From assembly GCA_027924645.1 (NCBI GenBank), contig BSBN01001687.1, positions 4,650,001-4,714,000 of the forward strand: 64,000 bases of DNA, given 5' to 3'. Positions within the stretch are counted from its first letter, which is position 1, and each line of letters opens with the position of its first letter. Of this stretch, positions 21,363-32,875 are shown piece by piece. The position numbers and the translations under genes are program-made. This DNA is from Cunninghamia lanceolata. Taxonomy: Eukaryota; Streptophyta; Pinopsida; Cupressales; Cupressaceae. The notes under the pieces are model-generated. The model saw only the letters and a list, made by a program, of their open reading frames with translations. It ran no database searches and was not told where the DNA came from.

Positions 21363-24350
21363 ACTCTCAACATTAAACCCTAATTCATCAACCCTAAACC
21401 CTAATCCCTCAAACCTAAACCCTATCCCTAAACCATCAACCCTCAACACTATACCTTAAACCCTAATCCCTATCCCTCAACCCTTAACCCTTAAAACTTA
21501 AACCCTATCTGTACACCCTCAACACTTGACACTATATCTTAAGCCTTAAACCCTCATCCCTAAAGCCTCAACCCTCAATCCTTAAACCTTCAACCCTAAA
21601 CCCTATCCCTAATCCCTCTACCCTCGACACTCTAACCCTAACCTCGACATTAAATGCTAATCCATCAACCCTAAACCCTAATCCTAAACCCTCAACCCTC
21701 AACACTATACCTTAAACCCTAATCCCTCAACCCTCAACCCTAAACCTTATCCCTAAACCCTAATCCCTCAACCCTAATCCATCATCCCTCAACTCTAATC
21801 CCTCATCCCTAAACCCTAAATGCTATCCCTATTCCTACACCCTCAATAGACTCGATACTATACCTTAAACCCTAATCCCTTATCCCTAAACCCTCCAACC
21901 CTATCCCTAAACCTTTGACCCTTGAACCTCAACCCTCAACCCTCAACGTCAAACCCTAATCCCTCAACCCTTAACTCTGATCCCTCGACCCTCAACCCTA
22001 TCCCTAAACCCTAAACTCTAAACCCTCAACCCTCAACGTCAAATTCTAATCTCTCAACCCTTCACTCTAATCCCTCAACCCTAAACTCTATCCCTAAACC
22101 CTCAACACTATACCTTAAACTCTAATCCCTCAACCCTAACCCTAAACCTTGTCCCTAAACCCTAATCCCTCAACCCTCAACCGTAATCCGTCATCCGTCA
22201 TCCGTCATCCCTCAACTCTAATCCCTCATCCCTAAACCCTAAATGCTATCCCTATTCCTAGACCCTCAACAGGGTTGATACTATACCTTAAACCCTAATC
22301 CCTCTACCCTCGACACTCTTATTTAACCCTAATCCCTTGACCATTAACCCTATCCCTCAACCTTAACCCTCAACCCTCAACCCTCAACCCTCAACTCTCA
22401 ACATTAAACCCTAATTCATCAACCCTAAACCCTAATCCTTCAAACCTAAACCCTATCCCTAAACCATCAACCCTCAACACTATACCTTAAACCCTAATCC
22501 CTATCCCTCAACCATTAACCCTTAAAACTTAAACCCTATCCCTACACCCTCAACACTTGACACTATATCTTAAGCCTTAAATCATCATCCCTAAAGCCTC
22601 AACCCTCAATCCTTAAACCTTCAACCCTAAACCCTATCCCTAATCCCTCTACCCTCAACACTCTAACCCTAACCTCGATATTAAATTCTAATCCGTTAAC
22701 CCTAAACCCTAATCCTAAACCCTCAACCCTCAACACTATACCTTAAACCCTAATCCCTCAACCCTCAACCCTAAACCTTATCCCTAAACCCTAATCCCTC
22801 AACCCTCAACCCTAATATGTCATCCCTCAACTCTAATCCCTCATCCCTAAACCCTAAATGCTATCCCTATTCCTACACCCTCAACATACTCGATACTATA
22901 CCTTAAACCCTAATCCCTTATCCCTAAACCCTCCAACCCTATCCCTAATCCTTATACCCTCCACTCTCTACTTTAACCCTAATTCCTTGACCCTCAACCC
23001 TATCCCTAAACCCTCGACCCTCGAACCTCAACCCTCAACCCTCAACGTCAAATCCTAATCCCTCAACCCTTAACTCTGATCCCTGGACCCTTGACCCTAT
23101 CCTTAAACCCTAAACCCTAAACCCTCAACCCTCAACGTCAAATTCTAATCCCTCAACCCTTCACTCTAATCCCTCAAACCTAAACCCTATCCCTAAACCC
23201 TCAACACTATACCTTAAACCCTAATCCCTCAACCCTAACCCTAAACCTTGTCCCTAAACCCTAATCCCTCAACCCTCAACTGTAATCTGTCATCCGTCAT
23301 CCCTCAACTCTAATCCCTCATCCCTAAACCCTAAACACTATCCCTATTCCTAGACCCTCAACAGGCTTGATACTATACCTTAAACCCTAATCCCTCTACC
23401 CTCGACACTCTTATTTAACCCTAATCCCCTGACCATTAACCCTATCCCTCAACCCTCAACCCTCAATGCTCAACCCTCAACTCTCAACATTAAACCCTAA
23501 TTCATCAACCCTAAACCCTAATCCCTCAAACCTAAACCCTATCCCTAAACCATCAACCCTCAACACTATACCTTAAACCCTAATCCCTATCCCTCAACCC
23601 TTAACCCTTAAAACTTAAACCCTATCCCTACACCCTCAACACTTGACACTATATCTTAAGCCTTAAACCCTCATCCCTAAAGCCTCAACCCTCAATCCTT
23701 AAACCTTCAACCCTAAACCCTATCCCTAATCCCTCTACCCTCGACACTCTAACCCTAACCTCAACATTAAATGCTAATCCATCAACCCTAAACCCTAATC
23801 CTAAACCCTCAAATGTCAACACTATACCTTAAACCCTAATCCCTCAACCCTCAACCCTAAACCTTATCCCTAAACCCTAATCCCTCAACCCTCAACCCTA
23901 ATCCATCATCCGTCAACTCTAATCCCTCATCCCTCAACCCTAAATGCTATCCGTATTCCTAAACCCTCAACAGACTCGATACTATATACCTTAAACCCTA
24001 ATCCCTTATCCCTAAACCCTCCAACCCTATCCCTAATCCTTACACCCTCCACACTCTACTTTAACCCTAATCCCTCGACCCTCAACCCTATCCCTAAACC
24101 CTTGACCCTTGAACCTCAACCCTCAACCCTCAATGTCAAACCCTAATCGCTCAACTCGACCCTCAACCCTATCCCTAAACCGTAAACCCTAAACCCTCAA
24201 CCCTAATCTGTCATCCCTCAACTCTAATCCCTCATCCCTAAACCCTAAATGCTATCCCTATACCTAGACCCTCAACGGGCTTGATACTATACCTTAAACG
24301 CTAATCCCTTATCCCTAAACCCTCCAACCCTATCCCTTATCCCTTAACCC
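18787..24350 (+). repeat. Telomere-like array with ~1.06-kb higher-order repeat
   Basis: 5.56 kb of CCCTAAA/CCCTCAA/CCCTAAT-type units, C-rich strand on plus. Two landmarks show a higher-order period. CTCTACCCTCGACACTCTTA occurs near 19121, 20221, 21271, 22302 and 23392 (steps about 1100, 1050, 1031, 1090); CCCTCCAACCCTATCC near 19753, 20812, 21891, 22928 and 24016 (1059, 1079, 1037, 1088). So about five units of ~1.06 kb, not random decay of a telomere. It starts abruptly after TTCTTGATAGAAAATG and ends at the same junction as the left array. Encoded frames (for example 20742-20942 and 22858-23058) are periodic artefacts. Confidence 0.95.
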
Positions 24351-25393
24351 TCATGATTAATAGCCTTGAACGTAAAAAAATTTAAGGGGAACATAACGCG
24401 AGCGCATTATAACGCGCTCGCGTTATGTCAAACATGACAAACAACAGACTTGCGGGAAAGGAAAAATGCAAAGCAAAACATAACGCGAGCACATTATAAC
24501 TTGCTCGCGTTATGTCTTGCTTTGGGAATCCCAAGCCTTGGGCTTGGGATTTGCTTTGGATTTCCAACCCAAAGGCTTGGAGTGCCTTATGAATAGTCAC
24601 AGACGTGTTTTTCCATATTCTTCAAAATTTCACATAATTTCGTTCGTGCTAACCCTCAAATTTGTACGTGTTTCAAGGTCAAACAAATCGAACACTTGGG
24701 TAATGTTAGGCTTTCTCTTAGCTATTTGACGATGTGATTTTTTTCACATTTTAACAATGTTAATCCTTTCATCTATAATTTCTTTTGTTTGTGTCCGTTT
24801 TTAGGCAAAAACCACTGTTTGGTCTTTTTTTCATTGTAAATTAACTATTCATTCAAATTTCAAAAAAATTACATATTTAGAAACTAGACTCCATTCTACA
24901 AATATTAAAAAAATAAAAAAATGATTTTCAATTAGTTTTCAAAATTTATAGGGGTAGCACGGCCAAAATTCTATTTTTTAGGATGTGTCCACTTTGAAAA
25001 TTAGTAAAAAATCAAATATTCATCAAAAAATTATCAGAAAAATTGAGCATAAACTACATGCTATTAGCTAATTTCTCACTGAAGTGATTTTAAAAATACC
25101 AAAAAAAAGTTGATTTTGAGGGAGCCACAAAAGATTCTATGTTATGTTTTTTTGACAGAAACAACACCAATTTCTGTGGCTCCCTCTTTTGAACCCCTTA
25201 ATCTATGCCATTTTCAAAACAAATAGTAGTTTAGAAAGTAGACTCGGAGCACTACGAATATTGTTTTGGTTGCATCTCCAAAATTTGAGTGTAACTATGC
25301 TCAATTTCTCATCCAAGGCCAATATTTCCTGATTTCAGAAAAAAAGTGGCCACTTAAGACCCCTTTTTGGCCCCCCATCTTCCTGCACTTACC
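24351..25393 (+). mobile_element. Right subterminal region and terminus (copy 2)
   Basis: Near-identical in layout to 1591-2632: array end, palindromes (24391-24428 perfect except for one pair; 24473-24520), the AATCCCAAGCC hairpin (24527-24551), an AT-rich stretch with GGGAGCCACAAAA, and the terminus at 25362-25393. Sequence agreement with copy 1 is high, with scattered substitutions and a few indels. It is followed by TTAT and LINE coding sequence. Confidence 0.88.
24391..24520. repeat. Two full GC-rich palindromes in copy 2
   Basis: 24391-24428 (ACATAACGCGAGCGC and partner arm, one mismatched pair) and 24473-24520 (GCAAAACATAACGCGAGC and partner arm, several mismatches). They are about 45 bp apart. 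In copy 1 the first is intact and the second is contracted. Confidence 0.88.
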
Positions 25394-26230
25394 CTTATGG
25401 AAGAAGAGATTAAAATTGCTTCCTTCCAACTCCATTTGGAAAAAGCACTAGGTTTAGATAGACTTCCAATAGGGTTTTATAATATATTTTGAGAGATACT
25501 AAAGAAAGATGTTTGTGAAGTACAAAAGAATTGAGGAGAAAAATGTTATAGGACTTCAATAAACATTCATATCTTTGGTCCTAAAGAAAGGGAATGTGGA
25601 AGATGTTGATTTTAGAGCTATCTCACTATGCAATACAATATACAAGATCATTTCCAAGGCCATGGTCAACTACCTTCAAATAGTCCTTCCAAAGTTGATA
25701 ATGGATGAGAAAAGTTGTTTTGTCCCAAGAAAATCCATAATTGATAGAATCATTATTGCATATATGAAGCCATCCACTCTCTAATCTCAAGAAAAGAAGT
25801 ACGAATGTTGGTCAAATCAGATGTAAGAAAATCTTATGATAAAGTGGGAGTTCTTAATGAAGGTAAAAGAAAGTTGGGTTTTAGCAAAAGAATGGTTATA
25901 TTGGGTCTTTCCATGTATCTCTAGCATGCACTACTCCATTATAGTAAATGATAGCCTAATAGGGTTCTTCAATTCTACTAGAGGCATTAGATAAGGTGGC
26001 CCTCTATCTCCCTTCATTTTCATAATAATGCAAAAATATTTGGGTTATGCAATTGAGAAAGAGTAGGATATAGTAAGGTGGAAAGGCATTCATATTACAA
26101 AAGGTGTGGAAGCAACAACACATTAGTAATTTGATAATGATACAATCTTCTTTGAAGAAGTCTCAAGAGTTGAGGTTGAGTGAATGAAGGCCATAATCTC
26201 TTCCTATTCTGTAACTTTGGGCCAAATTAT
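25394..26230 (+). pseudogene. LINE ORF2 reverse transcriptase remnant (continuation of 7200-8276)
   Basis: Continues the LINE interrupted at 8276. Seen: MEEEIKIASFQL, EKALGLD and IGFYNIF (fingers region), LVLKKGNVEDV and RAISLCNTIYKIISKAMVN (25610-25670; typical of LINE reverse transcriptase), LPKLIMDEKSCFVPRKSI (~25690-25740), a GGPLSPFIF-like segment near 25996-26020, and a decayed FADD motif (FDNDTIFFEE) near 26131-26160. Stops and frameshifts throughout. The region ends at 26230 where an LTR-like TGTTGGGAATTTTAG begins; the C-terminal part and 3' UTR are not seen. Confidence 0.88.
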
Positions 26231-27290
26231 TGTTGGGAATTTTAGCCCTTGTTGCAGAAGACTAATAGACTCTAGATAATGAATTCTTAAGATTATGTGT
26301 TCAGTTAAAGTCAATAGTATGTACCAAATCTAATTATCAACACATATGAAAGCAATGGAACAATATGCAGTCATATGATTACATAAGACAAAGATTTTTA
26401 CATGGGAAACCCTTACGAGACAAAACCCACCACCAAAAGATATTCACACTTGTATTATTTAGTATCAACATCGATTCAATACAACAAGGAGGTCTTTAGA
26501 AACTTTAATAGAGTCTAAATCTCTAACATAACCTTTTTCTAAATTGCTCTAATGTTTACACACCAATAATGTAAAATGTCTTCAATGTTTATCAATGAGT
26601 TTATAACCTTGGTAGATTCATACAAATTGATATAAATAGATGTCTTTATGGGAAAACCAATCATTCAACTGTTAACCAACCCATAGAATACCAAGAGTCA
26701 TGTAAGTATATTATGATCATACATGATGTTAGCATACCACACTTACCACCAAGTATGATGTCTCCACATAGATAATCACCTTATAAACATCATCGTTACC
26801 GCACACTATTTATCAATAATTATATCCTTTACACTATGTTTCCAGTATAACCAGCACTACTAGCATCTTGCTTGGGTAGCTCATACAAGCATACCTCATT
26901 TCTGATTGCTTATGGTACCTTGTGTCATCTTTTAGGAGATTATCCTACCCTCAAATCATATTACATGTTCACAAATTCTGCTACATGTACAACTGCATCA
27001 CTGATCATTCTTCCAGCAAATACTAAACACATGTGGTTGTGAGTTGTTCTTCTAGATACTTTGGGGTTACTGTCAAAGGACCACCACATGTAGATAAATC
27101 ATGTATGCCACACTCTAACTACTGCCACAATATTACCACATGCTAGCCAACATAAAATGCTATACTGCAATATTAGAAACTCACCGAACTTTCTCCTACT
27201 CACAAGCCGCACTCCCTATGTCCTCTGTGTCCTTTTCACAGAGGTGGTCTGGGCTGTTTGTGGAGAGAGACAATTATTAGTAGAAACAAC
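26231..27290 (+). repeat. Putative copia-type LTR, degenerate
   Basis: Starts TGTTGGGAATTTTAGCC exactly where LINE homology stops, and has ACATGGGAAACCC...ACAAAACCCACC near 26398, a variant of the hairpin motif found in the other LTRs here. There is no confirmed right end, no partner LTR and no flanking coding region, so this may be a solo or truncated LTR. Confidence 0.35.
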
Positions 27291-27330
27291 AAGGAGGAGG
27301 GTGCGCAACAGAGAACCCGTTGAGTGGTAG

Positions 27331-27680
27331 ATGAGACGAGGAGTTCAACTGAGAATATTTCCCTCAGTTGGAATCCTATGTAAATCTGAAAATATTTTTA
27401 AAGTCTTAAACTTCTGTATGCTTCTAAATAGAAGCTGAACTACTCGACACAACTGCCCAATTGGCGTTTCCATACTTATGGAAAGACGGCGATTTCAATG
27501 GAACTAAAACTTACGCCTCACTGAAAAGAGTAAAAGGATGCGCCTTAAGGTCAAGAAGCAGGTGGCCAATTGGCCTGAGTGGTAGATGGGACCACGAGTT
27601 CCAATAAGAAATTCCCCTCAGCTGGAATCCTTTGTAGACCGGAAAATCTTTCCGTTGCGTGTGACGTCAACTATGGCCTG
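27331..27680 (+). repeat. Local duplication of an ~80-bp segment
   Basis: GAGTGGTAGATGAGACGAGG...CCCTCAGTTGGAATCC (27335-27410) is repeated as GAGTGGTAGATGGGACCACG...CCCCTCAGCTGGAATCC (27579-27655), about 245 bp apart. Between and beside them are CCAATTGG-type palindromes (27452, 27569). No coding potential. Confidence 0.7.
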
Positions 27681-27813
27681 TTCCCAAACTTAGTTTTGGG
27701 CCTCTTTCGAGAAAATGGCTTAATATACTTATATACAAACATAATCCTATTGTAAAGTTGGTTTCATTTTTCTATATCATTATTTATTTCTATTTACAAA
27801 CTTTTTTAACACA

Positions 27814-28175
27814 TTGGTATTCTTGTAACAATCTCTCTAAGTTTATGGAAAATTTTTGGAATCGTTTCTTTTGAGATGCTTAATGTTGGTTATGTTGGTA
27901 TGTTTAATGGCTTGACAAGGGTATCATGATTCTTATTGGTACTCTCGTAAAAACCTCTCTAAGTTTATTGAAAAATCTTGGAATCATTTCTTTTGAGATG
28001 CCTAATGTTGGTTTTGTTTGTATGCTTAATGGCTTGACAAGGGTATCATGATTCTTATTGGTACTCTTGTAACAACCTTTCTAAGTTTATGGAAAAATCT
28101 TGGAATTACTTCTTTTGAGATGCCTAATGTTGGTTTTGTTGGTATGCTTAATCGCTGGACAAGGGTACAACTCTC
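27814..28175 (+). repeat. Tandem repeat, 122 bp x 3
   Basis: Units start at TTGGTATTCTTGTAACAA (27814), TTGGTACTCTCGTAAAAA (27936) and TTGGTACTCTTGTAACAA (28058). Each contains TCTTTTGAGATGC and GGCTTGACAAGGGTA. The third unit decays after ~28170. Confidence 0.9.
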
Positions 28176-30637
28176 TCTGTTTTGCTTGTAGGTTCATCAT
28201 GCACCGCTATTTCATCCTTTTGTCTCTCCTATGTAAATTTGTGATTTAGGGTTCTAAATTCTAGCTCAAGTAATCTCCACCAACATTTATCATTTGACTG
28301 AAGTGATATATGTTGGATTGTATATAGTGCTTTGTGGGGTTACTAACTGCATTATGTGTTCAGGTCAAGCTTTCGGAAAATTTGTTACTAATATGGTTCC
28401 AAAAGATTTCTTATTGTATAGGATGTTGGGCCTAGGTGTTAGGGTTTTATCACCCATTGGTATCATTCTATGAGCATGAAGGTCCATGTCTTTGCACTTT
28501 AATGAAGCCCCTTGTATATTTTGGAATTATATGCTCAAGAAAATGGGGGGGGGGATTCTTTAAACATACCTTGGTTGAACACATATAGTTTAACTCCATT
28601 AAATAATCAAAACCTTAGTTGCACACAATGAAGTTCATATTTAAATGCTAGTAGTAGACATATAGGTACATGACACTTTATTATTTGGCAACAACCAAAT
28701 ATCAACTGAGCTCTTTGGGATTAGCCACCCAATGGTCTTCATTGGATTGCTAACCCTTAATGTATCCATCATTTAGTGAGATCTAAGTAGTGTGGTGCAC
28801 TTGTGTTCTAAATGTTCATTACCACTTGGCTTAAAGTTAATGGTTTCATTCCCATGCGCGTTTGATGTTTGTAGGCTTCTTGTGGACACATGTTGGGTCT
28901 ATTCTATTAATAGTAACAACAATTAGGTTGGTGGGCAAACAAGTTTTGGTTGGTTTTGGATGGATCATTGAGCATTGGGCATCCAATCTCTTTCCTCCCA
29001 TCATGTTATTCATAGATCTAATGCTACATGCTTAATTGTTGGTTCCTTCACTAGCACATAATGAGACATTCCCTCAGACCCACCATCACTATGTGGCAAC
29101 AATACATTGGCTACACTTAAATTATTTCCACATGGCCCTAGCCTATTTGTCCTTTTATTTCATCATGCACACTTGGAATACACATGCCCTCGCCATGCAT
29201 AGCTATCAACCCTGAATTGGTTGATAGCCAAAAGAACCTCTAGCAACTAATCCTTAGGGCCTACCACTCAAAGTATGTGTTATGCACTAGTGGTTTAGTT
29301 AGTAGTTAAGCTAGCCACAATGTCCCATTTCTAACTATAGCCAATTTGTTAATCTACATTATTCTTTTGCCTACTACGTGCTATGGTTTAGGCTACCCTC
29401 TCCACTAGCCACAACAACCAAGCTAATAAACTATTGAACCATGACATGCCCACAATGAACCATATGCTAGAAGATGGCCTTGACCTATCAATGAAGGTGA
29501 CATGCTCTCTACTTAGACATCAACCAGTTCTATGGTAAAATAATCAATAGCAATTTTACACCTCAAGCACACCAAAAAAGGGTAAATACTTGTCCTATTT
29601 TTATTAACTACTGAAATGGATTGTGGTCAATAATGTAAACTATATAAACACCATTGTTTATTGGTATAGCTAATCACACTCAAACAATTTCCCCTTCTCA
29701 ATTGATTGCAAACCAATTTTAGATAGCAACCAATTTAAATGTGCATGACTTTATTTTATGAACTCCATGTCATTAATTTGATGTGATAATTCCTCCACCA
29801 TTTTTTTGTATTAAATGATGTAGAATTATAAAAAGAGATGCAACCACATGGACTACAAAGAATGGGTAACCAAAACAAATCAAAATATAAAAACAACATT
29901 GTATAAAACAAAGAACAAATACGGCAAGGCATTAATGCAACACAACTTGCTTCACCTTTAATCTATTTATGGTGAACCTAATTATGATCAATAACAAATA
30001 ATTTTAATAGTTTAATTCAATAAATGATGACATATATGCACCCATCAATGAGCATGCTAAAGGAAACACTACTCATCAACTTCCCATCTCTAAGTGTAAT
30101 GTAGAAAATTGCATAACCACATAATTTCACATTGTGTTTTGATTCACTTTAGTGTTTTCTCCTGCAGTATGTTTTTAGGGCCACTCAAGGCTAAACTCAA
30201 CCTATTTTACCCCTCACTACTCGGTTTGCCAAAAATCATTTTACATATTTATTTCCCTTGGATTTTTGAGAACATGTGCTGAATATGGCCAAATTTTTTG
30301 AGGACACAAGTGTGAGACACAAACATCCCCATGATGTGTTAGAATCCTGAAGATTCTAAAATTCAAAATAGTTGATTCTCTCGCCTTGTCACTGAATTGT
30401 GTCAGTGGTAACATTCATGTCACGGTAGTGAACAACCTCTGTAAGAATGACTAAAATTTTTGATTCCTCATTTCCTTTATTCAAAAACAAGATTTGAGAA
30501 AAAACTCTCTTCTCTCACACACTTTTTGGACAATACTATAGATTGTGAAGAAAATACTCTCTTGGATCATAACAGGAGTTATTGAAGATATTTGTGCTCT
30601 TTTAAGTTACAACACCTTTTCTCTCATCCTTGTGAAA
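28176..30637. other. No gene or clear element seen
   Basis: AT-rich, stops in all frames, one run of G's (28547-28555). Probably old retroelement DNA. Its right edge is the AGTTT duplicated by the chromovirus insertion, so it was once continuous with 44605 onward. Confidence 0.5.
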
Positions 30638-30642
30638 AGTTT

Positions 30643-31465
30643 TGATGCAGGAGCATCCCTAGTTCAAGAGCAATCTTGCATCAACCAAAAACATTTGCAT
30701 TTCAATTTGTTTGCAGTTTAGTTTGTTTCTTTTCATTTTCCAGTTCAGTCGGAAGCAGTTTAGCCTATGGTCTAGTTTTGGCATTTCACATCTTGTGGAT
30801 CTGGACTTAGCATCTACATTCATTCATCTACACCATATCAAGATTTTAGAGCATTTGGATCAGTTATCAAAAAGTTATCACTACTAGAAGATCATTCATT
30901 TTCTCAGAGCAGAGCATTCTAATGGTTCATAATCATTAGCTAAAGGAGAAGGATTGCAAATCATTCCTTGACTTGCAGATCTTAATGACACATCATTCAA
31001 TGATCCTTGGTTCATGGTTGACCCCCTCGGAGGTCCACACATTGTTCCATTCGCTTGAGGGCGTGTTCTAGGCATTTAGGTTTGACCTATATGTATTCAC
31101 ATGTTACAGCTCTTCATTGGAGTTTGTGACCTTCCTTAGCTGACGCGAAGGAATCTAATGGTCCGAAAATGATATATATTGATGTAATAGATCCTTAGGA
31201 AGATAGCATTCACATAAGAAAGATATGATAGTTTAGATTTTGTGGGAGAGGACTTCAAAGCTTTATCTTGCGCATGTAAGTAATCAGGCCTGTGAGCCGA
31301 ATTGTAAGCCCGCATGTTGCTGGCCAGAATGTATTTGAATCCTTTGATATACTGAATGACTGAATTTGCATATGTTCTATATTCTTGTGTTGTTTCCATT
31401 GTGTTTACTCTTACTACACAGTTCAGATAGTTCATTCTGTGAACCCTCCTACCATGACTACACCA
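30643..31465 (+). repeat. Chromovirus 5' LTR
   Basis: Begins TGATGCAGGAGCATCCCTAG and ends CTACACCA; 823 bp. Matches 43768-44604 along its whole length with many scattered differences, so the insertion is not recent. A minus-strand open frame in it (31136-31687) crosses the LTR edge and is not a gene. Confidence 0.92.
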
Positions 31466-31467
31466 AG

Positions 31468-31478
31468 TGGTATCAGAG
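31468..31478 (+). other. Primer binding site (tRNA-Met type)
   Basis: TGGTATCAGAG, two bases after the 5' LTR; 11 bases of the usual plant initiator-tRNA-Met site. Confidence 0.85.
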
Positions 31479-31677
31479 TGAAAGTTTGATTCTTTGGAGC
31501 GAATTGGCAAAGGGGATTTCGTAAGATCTTGTTGTGAGAAGATCATCGATCCGAGGTAGGTTACTTGTATGTAACCAATCACTGATTGAGAGACAGTTGT
31601 CACTTGTAGCCTAATCACCGAATTTGAGATAGTTTGCACTTGATCCAAGGAAGATGTTGCCGCAAAGAGTTCCTCCT

Positions 31678-32760
31678 GTTGGTACAATGGTTAATAGAAT
31701 GGATGAGATGATGGAATTGATGAGAACAATGTGAATTCATTTAGATGTTGTTGAAGAAGATAGGCAAAGAGGATTGACACCTAGACCTAATGTTGAAACT
31801 GATGATGAAGAAGAATTTCAGTCTATTGAACACACTAGCGAAACCCTAGGAGGTGATGAAGAAGAAGAATCAGATCAAGTAAAGATGTTGCAAGCTATTT
31901 CAAAGATTGGGAAGAGACCTAGAGTTGATGTACTGAACTATATTGGTAATTTGAAACCAGAAGAGTTGATTGATTGGATAAATGACATGGAAGAATACTT
32001 TGAATATGAAGAAATTGAAGATCCGGAGAAGGTGAAATTTGCAAAAACAAAGTTGAAAGGACATGCTGCTATATGGTGGAAAGAAGTTTAGTTGGAAAGA
32101 AATAGGAGAGGAAAAGAAAAGATTACAAAGTGGGACCAGATGGTGACAAGGTTGAAGAATCAATTTATACCTGCTGACTATGAATTGGAACTATTGAAGA
32201 GATTGCAAAACCTAAGACAAAAGGAGAAATCTATGAAGGAGTACATGGAAGAATTTCATAAAATGATCATAAGAACAGGACATAGTGAAGCAAGCAAGGA
32301 GAAAGTGGCTAGATACATCAATGGACTGAGATTGAACATTCAAGAAGAACTAAGCTTGGTAAGGATGACATCTTTTGAAGAAGCATATCAATTTTCCTTG
32401 ATAGTTGAAGAGAAGCTGAATAAGAAGCATGATCAAAGACAGAGAGGTAGAGGAGTTAAATTTTAGAGAGGAAGATCATTTTTTGGATATGATAGATCAT
32501 TTATGGAGAAAAATAAGTTTGACAGCCTGTTAAAGAAGGATGATAGAGATAACATTGCTTGCCAGAGAGATGACAAAAATTTTTACCAGAGAGGAACCCC
32601 TAGTGCATATTGAAACGAAGGATACAGAAGAGAAGGAAGAGAATTTGATAAGAGAATATTTAGAGGTACCTATTTCAAGTGTGGAGGTGAAGGACATAGA
32701 GCATTTGAATGTAATCAGGGTAGTACAAGCAAGAAGACAAAAAATAATGGAAGAGTAGCC
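31678..32760 (+). pseudogene. gag: Chromovirus gag
   Basis: Capsid/nucleocapsid protein. A leader with acidic residues (from ~31774) is followed by the retrotransposon gag fold: LNYIGNLKPEELIDWINDME (31936 on), KTKLKGHAAIWWKEV, a TAG at 32089-32091, then KWDQMVTRLKNQFIP, LQNLRQKEKSMKEYMEEF and VARYINGLRLNIQEEL (32130-32350). After a second stop (32464) come Arg/Asp-rich pieces and one zinc knuckle near 32671-32712 reading YFKCGGEGHRAFEC, in which the first of the two leading cysteines is Tyr, so metal binding is probably lost. The two stops and a frameshift near 32530 break it. Confidence 0.88.
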
Positions 32761-32875
32761 TATGTTCAAGAAGAACCTGTTGGATCACCTAGTTCAATTG
32801 GCAATCTAAAGAAAGGAGAATCATTGGTGACGATGAGAGAACTATTTCAAATAGAGACAAATGAGGAACCACCAT

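Larger units (their letters stand above)
8277..25393. mobile_element. 17.1-kb composite DNA transposon with telomere-like array cargo, inserted in a LINE
   Basis: Seen: left end GGGTAAGTGCAAAGAGATGG, right end the inverse (GCACTTACCC at 25393), with the outer ~32 bp matching apart from a few bases. TTAT flanks both ends (8273-8276 and 25394-25397). Removing 8277-25397 restores the interrupted LINE frame exactly (TTPF then MEEEIKIASFQL). Contents in order: a complete 2.95-kb element of the same family (8277-11226), a Ty3/gypsy fragment, a 360-bp tandem repeat, a transposase-like pseudogene, a telomere-like array and a 1-kb subterminal region. Known: elements with matching outer termini can move intervening DNA (macrotransposition). 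Inferred: the left end of the inner element and the right end of the array-carrying element were used together. Four-bp A/T-rich duplications do not fit hAT, Mutator or CACTA; the superfamily is unassigned. Confidence 0.82.

Noticed and set aside
646..23058. Asn/Pro/Leu-rich open frames at 646-846, 20742-20942 and 22858-23058
   Set aside because: They are periodic translations of the telomere-like units and recur with the higher-order repeat; no gene signals.
31136..31687. 183-residue minus-strand frame
   Set aside because: Crosses the LTR edge and primer site of a plus-strand chromovirus; a related shadow frame lies in the other LTR (44275-44628).
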